Assembly: GCA_015698045.1 (NCBI GenBank)
Contig: BLAL01000194.1
Span: forward strand, 1,488,001 to 1,552,000
Source: Rhizophagus clarus
Taxonomy: Eukaryota > Glomeromycota > Glomeromycetes > Glomerales > Glomeraceae
Direction of reading: 5' to 3'
DNA: 64,000 nucleotides
Shown here piece after piece: positions 58,395 to 64,000 of this stretch. Both the position numbers and the translations under genes were made by a program. Below the pieces are notes generated by a model. That model was not told where the DNA came from, did no database searches, and worked only from the letters and a program-made list of their open reading frames with translations. How positions within the stretch are numbered: position 1 is the stretch's first letter; the number at the start of each line of letters is the position of its first letter.

Positions 58395-61034
58395 CAGTGC
58401 TTAAAATAGTACTATAAATTCCGGCAAAATCCGGAATTTTTAAAAAATCCCCGATAAAATTTTTTCATAATGGATTTTTTTCCAGAAAATTTTTATGATC
58501 AACGGATTTCTGTCTGGCAAATTTTTTTGTATATCGGCAATATTATATCAATAAATTATCATTTTGATAATCAAATTTTATGATTTTTTGAGCAAAATGT
58601 CTGTCGAACAATATTTTAAAAAAAAAATTTCTAACAAAGATATGGACGAAATTGATGATAACGAGTTTAATGTTATAGATTCAGATTTAGAAGAAACTAA
58701 TACTAATATTAATAAAAAACAAATACAAAAAAATATAAATTTTAAAAAGAAAAAGACACGCCTTCTAATAAAAAAAAAGACTGAAGGTTTTCAAGAAGAA
58801 TGGTTAGAAATTTATAAATGGCTAATATATGATAGTTCGAAAAAACTAATGTTTTGCTCATTATGTAAAAGCCATAAAAAATTAAATAGATTTGGAAAAA
58901 AAGGTAATATAATTTATTATTTTATTATTTTATTTATAATTACATTAATAACCGAAAATTATTTAAATTAGGTTCAAAAAATTTTAAAACTTCAGCTTTA
59001 TCAGAACGTGCTTCAACGAAAGATCATACTGATGCAACAAATCTCGAGATATCAAGGGCAGAATTTATTAGAGTTTCAAATAATTCTATAGATAAGGCTC
59101 AAAATCATATTGGCTCTTTAATGAAAATAATTTTTTGGCTAGCAGAAAATGATATTTTGTTAAACAAGTTATCTGAAGTTGTAAAACTTTGTAGAATTCT
59201 TGGATGTCCTCAATTAATATCAGCTTCTAGTACAATTAATTATGAAAATAACGTGTCTGGTCGTGAAATATTATCTGCTATTTCAATTTCAATAGAGGAA
59301 ACTATATGGAACGAATTAAATGAAGCTATCGCATTTGGTATTATGGTTGATGAAAGTACAGATATTTCAAGTGAACCTCACCTTATTATATATGTTAAGT
59401 ATTGTTTGCATGGAAAGATTAAAGTCCGTTTTTTAAAATTACTTCAACTAAAAAGCAAAGATTCAAAAACTATTTTTGAAGCAATTATTGATTTATTCGA
59501 TAAAAAAGATACTAAGTTTTTAATCTTAACATATATATTAATATAGTTTTATTTGTTTTATTAACTATAATTTTTTTTAAAGGTTTAACAAATAAACTTA
59601 TGTCTTTTGCTTCAGATGGAGCAAGTGTTATGTTAGGAAGATCAACAGGAGTAGCGTCAAGAATTAATGAAAGAAATGAGTGTTTATTTATAACACACTG
59701 CATTGCACATAGGCTAGCTTTAGCCTGCAATTCAACGGAAAAAAAAGTGGATTTTTGCAAGCATGCTGAACATATTATAAAGTCAGTTTATAATTTTTTT
59801 TCAAATTCTAGTAAAAGGGTAGATATTTTACGCAAATATCAAGAAATATTAGGACATCCAATTTTGAAAATAAAACAAATTTATGAAGTCCGATGGCTTT
59901 CTTGGTATGAAGCAGTCAAAAATTTATGTCTTTCAATTGAGTCTTTAATGGATACATTATTGGAAACAATAACAACAACCACTAATAATCTTCAAAAACA
60001 AAGTTTTGTTTCTTTATATACAGCAATTTGTAATTGGAAACTTCTTGCTTTTCTTCATTTTTTATGGGATATTCTTGGATATCTTTCAGCTTTAAGCAAG
60101 GTTTTTCAACAAAAAAAAATTCAAATATCTGACATAGATCCAGTAATAGAGTTAACTCTTAATAAAATTCGGCAGGAATTTTTGGAATTTGATAATGAAG
60201 GAAGATTATTATTAGGAGAAAATTTAAATAGATTTTTGTCAAATGTACCATTAGGAGAAGATTGTAATATTGGTGCACATCAATTAACATGGGACGAAAA
60301 TTATGAAGCAGAATTAGTTGTTGATATTCAATCTTTTGCATCAGCTGTTGTTTCAAAAATTCAAGAAAGATTTCCTGATAGACCTTTACTTAATTCAATA
60401 AAAATACTTGATCATGCAAATTGGCCAAATAGTAAAGAAGAACTTGCAAAATATGGGGAACAAGAGTTAAATATTTTATCGGAATTTTATAAAAAAGAAG
60501 TCAATAATATTTGTGGAGAGTGGTTTGGGTATAAAGCAATAGTATATTCAAATTTTAAAAATATAAAAATTGAAGTATTGCTTCCGAGATTATTTGAGTT
60601 TTATTATGATGCTTTTCCAAATATTATCAAATTACTAGGAATTATATATTCTATTCCATTTTCATCAGTTGATTGTGAACGTGGATTTTCAAAGCAAAAT
60701 TTGATAAAAACTGATTTGCGAAATTCTTTAAATAACGAAACATTACATTTTTGGATGATGGTTGGTTTAGAAGAAAAAGATTTATCTGAATTTGATTTCA
60801 CTAGAGCATTACAAATTTGGAATGGAGCATGTAAAAGAAGAATTTAAATTTTTTTTAATAAAGAACATATAAATATATTGTTTTTACTTTTACTTAAAAA
60901 ATTTATTTAGCCGGTAAATTTTATAACATTCTGGAAAAATCTGGTAAAATATTTTCATTCTGGATCCTTGGCCGGCAAAATATTTTTATCCTGGATCCTT
61001 AGCCGGTAAAATTCAAATTCTATTTTAAGCACTG
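58395..61034 (+). mobile_element. hAT transposon, unrelated second family (hAT-2)
   Basis: Perfect 15-bp TIR CAGTGCTTAAAATAG with an 8-bp duplication CTCATAAA. It is 2640 bp with one transposase gene on +. CCGG-containing subterminal repeats (TCCGGCAAAATCCGG, TGGATCCTTGGCCGGCAAAA) flank the gene. CAGTG ends are typical of hATs. It looks young: both duplications and TIRs are perfect. Confidence 0.93.
58597..60847 (+). CDS. hAT-2 transposase (three exons, one junction unresolved)
   Basis: Starts MSVEQYFKKKISNKDMDEID at 58597. A C-x2-C finger-like motif (MFCSLCKSHKK) is split by intron 1 (58904-58971, GTAATA...TTAG), and the frame is kept. Exon 2 carries VDESTDISSEPHLIIYVKY. The second intron should lie between KKDTK (about 59515) and GLTNKLMSFASDG (59582), but the only visible GT-AG pair (59516 to 59582) does not keep frame, so a one-base error or an unusual donor is possible. 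Exon 3 has SFASDGASVMLGR, THCIAHRLALAC and VRWLSWYEAV, and the C-terminal dimerisation motif FSSVDCERGFSKQNLIKTDL. It resembles the DUF4371 / ZNF862-like branch of hAT transposases. No stop codons interrupt the exons. Confidence 0.8.
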
Positions 61035-61540
61035 CTCATAAATTTTCAAAATATTTTAACTGTAATATTACGCAGGTTTACAGTCTCGTAAATTTTTGAA
61101 ATATTTCAACTGTAATATTACGCAGGTTTACAGTCTCGTAAATTTTCAAAATATTTTAACTGTAATATTACGCAGGTTTACAGTCTCATAAATTTTCAAA
61201 ATATTTCAATCATAATATTATGCAGGTTTACAGTCTCATAAATTTTCAAATATTTCAACCGTAATATTACGCAAGTTTACAGTCTCATAAATTTTCAAAA
61301 TATTTCAACCGTAATATTACGCAAGTTTACAGTTTTGTAAATTTGCAGAATATTTTGACCATAATATTGCATAAATCTTATGATATTGAAAATTTGCGTA
61401 ATATTTTGACTGTAATATCACATAAATCTTACGAAATTGTAAACTTATGTAATATTTCAAAATTTTTCGAAATATTATGCCATAAACTTTCGTAAACTTA
61501 CAAAATCATAAACTTACGCAATTTTTCGTCCTATAAAATT
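61035..61540 (+). repeat. 50-bp satellite (ACGCAGGTTTACAGTCTCRTA)
   Basis: At least six head-to-tail units of about 50 bp, each with AATATTACGCAGGTTTACAG, becoming diverged after about 61345 and ending near CTATAAAATTTCCTGATA. The first 8 bases are the hAT-2 duplication. Confidence 0.8.
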
Positions 61541-62234
61541 TCCTGATATTAGTCACCCCCAAAATTAAATACTACCCCAAACTTTTCAATAATAAAAAAA
61601 CTTTTAAAATTAAACATCCCCAAATTTTTCACTCAAAATCCTTGCAAAAAGGGGGTGCTTAATTTTAGAAAAATATGGTAAACATTAAAACTGACTTTTT
61701 TTTACTTTTTTTATCCAATAATATTTACAGTGATTATAATTGATGTAATTATTTATGTTCTACATAAATAATTATGAAATATGTAATTATTTACATATTT
61801 TGATTTACAAATTACATTTTTAGTTATGTAATTACTAGATCATGTATAGTTATTTGTATATTAAATATATTAAGTAACTATTTTTATTTATTTTTAAAGA
61901 TTTTTAATATGTAATAAAGTTGTAAAAAAGTGTAAAAGCTTAGAACCTCAGTTATTATATCGAAGTATGATTGTAAATAATTAACTAATAAAATTATTGC
62001 TATTTTTAATTTAGTTTTATATATTAAGAAAAATAGTAAAAATAAAATATATCCGCCAATTTGTAGAATTGAAGATTAATCATTCTTAATTAATAATAAA
62101 AAAGTATTGAAACTATTATGGAAATGATTGAATGCACAATATTATCACATACATAAAATATTTATAATAAGCATACATAAATTTTTAAAAAAACTCATAT
62201 ATTTAATTTTATAGTTAATTATTAATTTTTGTAA
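61541..62234. other. AT-rich region without genes
   Basis: Contains CACCCCCAAAATTAA near 61554 and GGGGGTGCTTAATTTTA near 61650, an imperfect inverted pair about 100 bp apart that may be a small foldback relic. Otherwise no feature. Confidence 0.35.
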
Positions 62235-62235
62235 G

Positions 62236-62243
62236 GGCAGTGA
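62236..62243 (+). repeat. E2 target-site duplication GGCAGTGA (left)
   Basis: Identical to 63774-63781. Confidence 0.88.
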
Positions 62244-63773
62244 AGGACCCAGAAATATATATATAGGGGTCAGGTGATGAAAGAAAATTTTACTATGAGC
62301 TGTACGCAAGGGTTTTTTATATGAACGGTACGCAAATTTGACACCTGATATTGAAAATACCGCAAAAATACGCAAATAAAATTTCAGACCTTAAAATTTT
62401 CAATTATTAATTAATTCAGCAAAGTGCAGTATATCATATGATATAGTTTCTATAATCTGCAGTTTGATATCGGTCTTTTTTTTATTAAAAAAAAAAAAAA
62501 ATTATATTTGTTTCTCTTTATGTTATGTTAACGAAATATAATGAAATGTATTATATTTTAACAATATTTGTATACGAATTTAGATAGCTTTATAATTAGA
62601 AAAAAATTTATTATTTTTTTTTTTTTTTTGATATTTATATTTGAAAGTTCATTCCTACAATATGTTTAAATTCCAATTTGAAGTTCCAGTTCAAAATCTA
62701 CAAAAAGAGATGTTAAAGGATATTAGTGAGTGTTCTTATATAAACCCACTCCTTCTTCCTTTAGAAATACTCACCTATCTTGAATTATTCCAAGTTCTAG
62801 TCTAAATTCCGCAAAAAAGAGAAGTTAGCAAACGCTTTATTCAAACTCGCACCCCCCCGCTTTTAGAATACTTAATCGTCTCGAATTCCAAATTTTACTT
62901 CAAAATCTACAAAAGAGAAGTTAAAGAATGTTAGTAAATACTCTTTAATACATAAAAAATCAAACCCGCTTATCTCCTTATAGAAATACTTACCCGTCTC
63001 GAATTCCAAGTTCTGATCGAATTCTGAAATCTATAAAAAAGAAATTATAAAACATTAGTAAGCATTTTTTGATAAAATTCCTAAAAATTTGAAACTTACC
63101 AATGTAATAAGCTATAAAAAATAGAATAATCTTGATTATGTAGGTACTAAAAAACTAAAAGGAATGTTAGTAAAATTTTATTAACATTGAATTCTGCTTC
63201 TTACACTTAACTCACCATATTTGCAAGAGTCCGTTAGTTCCAATTTATACTTCAGTAGTACCTAGTACTTTTTTTTTTATAAATAGTTTTTTTTTTTATT
63301 TTTTTAAATCAGTGGAAAAGAAAAAGGTTCGGTTTATAAAAAATCTTTTTTTAAAAAAAAATTCGGTTACTAATAATATAAATATTAAAAAAAAATTCAG
63401 CTTATAAAACCGATAAAAAATATTAAATATTAAAAAAAAAATTTCGGTTATAAAAACCGATAAAAAAATCTTTTAAAAAAAAAAAATTTAAAACTATAAA
63501 ATTGTAAATTTTATGATTGATAAATCGTATTTTAGCATATCGAATAATTTTCTACAACAGTATATATGATCAGCCAAATAAAAATATAGGTCAAAATACG
63601 CAAATTAAATCTTTTACATATAAAAATTTTTGATAAAAATACGCAATCTAATGACCTTACTATGGACAAAAATCTCCTAAATTATACGCAAATCAAAACC
63701 TTACCCCGTCCAACTCCACTATGATGACGACGCATTGATAGACCCTACCCCTATATGTATATTTCTGGGTCCT
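62244..63773 (-). mobile_element. TIR element E2, second copy of the E1 family
   Basis: Ends AGGACCCAGAAATATATATA and inverse TATATTTCTGGGTCCT with a perfect 8-bp duplication GGCAGTGA. It is 1530 bp, inverted relative to E1: its left interior (GTACGCAAGGGTTTTTTATA) matches the E1 right interior. No transposase ORF. Confidence 0.85.
62690..63260 (-). other. Microexon / mini-intron array in E2
   Basis: On -, mini-introns 62993-62907 (87 bp, GTAAGTATTTC...TTTACTAAC...CTTTTGTAG) and 62774-62698 (77 bp, GTGAGTATTTC...CACTAAT...TTTTTGTAG) separate short repeated exons such as 63030-62994 (37 nt, ...GAACTTGGAATTCGAGACGG). An intervening unit has a decayed donor (ATTAAG for GTAAG). Exons share the motif GAACTTGGAATTCGAG. 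No long ORF forms. Confidence 0.5.
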
Positions 63774-63781
63774 GGCAGTGA
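63774..63781 (+). repeat. E2 target-site duplication GGCAGTGA (right)
   Basis: Exact match to 62236-62243. Confidence 0.88.
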
Positions 63782-64000
63782 CATATATTAGCTAATATTT
63801 TAGGGGGTGGGGGGGTAAGCGAAAATCTTAGGTTACACAATTTTTAAAAAATATGATTGGTTGCACGTGACCAAGATATCTTACCTGGGGGTGGGGGGGT
63901 AAGCGCCTATAGTAAAAAAATATTAGCTAATATATGTCACTGCCCTAATATATTATTTATTATTTCAAAAAAAATTAATTTTTTTATAACTTATAATTCA

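Larger units (their letters stand above)
62235..63946. mobile_element. Small derivative of the family 2 transposon, split by E2
   Basis: GGGCAGTGA at 62235-62243 is continued after the inserted E2 at 63782 (CATATATTAGCTAATATT). The right end is the inverse, ending ATATGTCACTGCCC at 63946. Without E2 it is about 174 bp. It keeps TTTTAGGGGGTGGGGGGG at the left and ACCTGGGGGTGGGGGGG at the right, both on +, and a GATTGGTTGCACGTGACC core. Flanks are TAA on both sides. The match to the ends of 11598-19357 shows it is a MITE of that family. Confidence 0.8.

Noticed and set aside
1..64000. tRNA and rRNA genes
   Set aside because: No cloverleaf with matching A and B boxes and no rRNA-like segment could be supported by eye.

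Overview
The window is strongly AT-rich eukaryotic DNA with short introns, TACTAAC-like branch points and one clear host gene (eIF4G) followed by more than 55 kb of nested mobile elements. The mix of TE families and gene style fits an arbuscular mycorrhizal fungus (Glomeromycotina, Rhizophagus-like). That assignment is inference from protein style, not a database result.

Layout. 1-7323: upstream region and a nine-exon eIF4G gene on +. 8815-11490: a broken DDE-transposase-like gene on +. 11598-19357: a second DDE-type DNA transposon with its own terminal inverted repeats; it is split by a 4.76 kb hAT element (12919-17676, 8-bp duplication GTTTGATC) and abuts a broken RRM/gag-like retroelement ORF on - (about 23176 down to 19358). 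That ORF is split in turn by an internally deleted copy of the same hAT (20509-23013, duplication GGTGGGGC). Both hAT copies keep a four-exon gene that is not the transposase. 23604-29000: gene-poor, with a TIR element carrying a microexon/mini-intron array, a satellite fragment, and a tandem repeat whose units carry AG|GT (zero-length exon) splice junctions.

29022-57505: four LINE retrotransposons (A, B, C, D), all on the - strand, head to tail. Every junction, including both outer edges, carries the identical 15-mer AGAATTTAAATTCAA. The simplest reading is a site-specific non-LTR retrotransposon that re-creates its own target at each insertion. LINE A is split by a 5.2 kb satellite-filled element with CACAGGT...ACCTGTG ends; LINE B is split by a 363-bp foldback element with the same ends. 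All LINE ORFs are broken by frameshifts and stops, but APE endonuclease, reverse transcriptase, RNase H and C-terminal zinc motifs are still readable.

57506-64000: a decayed paralogue of the hAT-carried gene, a second unrelated hAT (58395-61034, nearly intact) sitting in a 50-bp satellite, and a small non-autonomous derivative of the 11598-19357 transposon that was itself interrupted by a second copy of the microexon element.

The most interesting signals are the site-specific LINE array, the hAT-carried gene, the DDE transposon family with same-strand G-runs at both ends, and the repeated splice-signal arrays inside non-coding elements. Exon boundaries and reading frames were worked out by eye. 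Homopolymer-length frameshifts could be biological or assembly errors.
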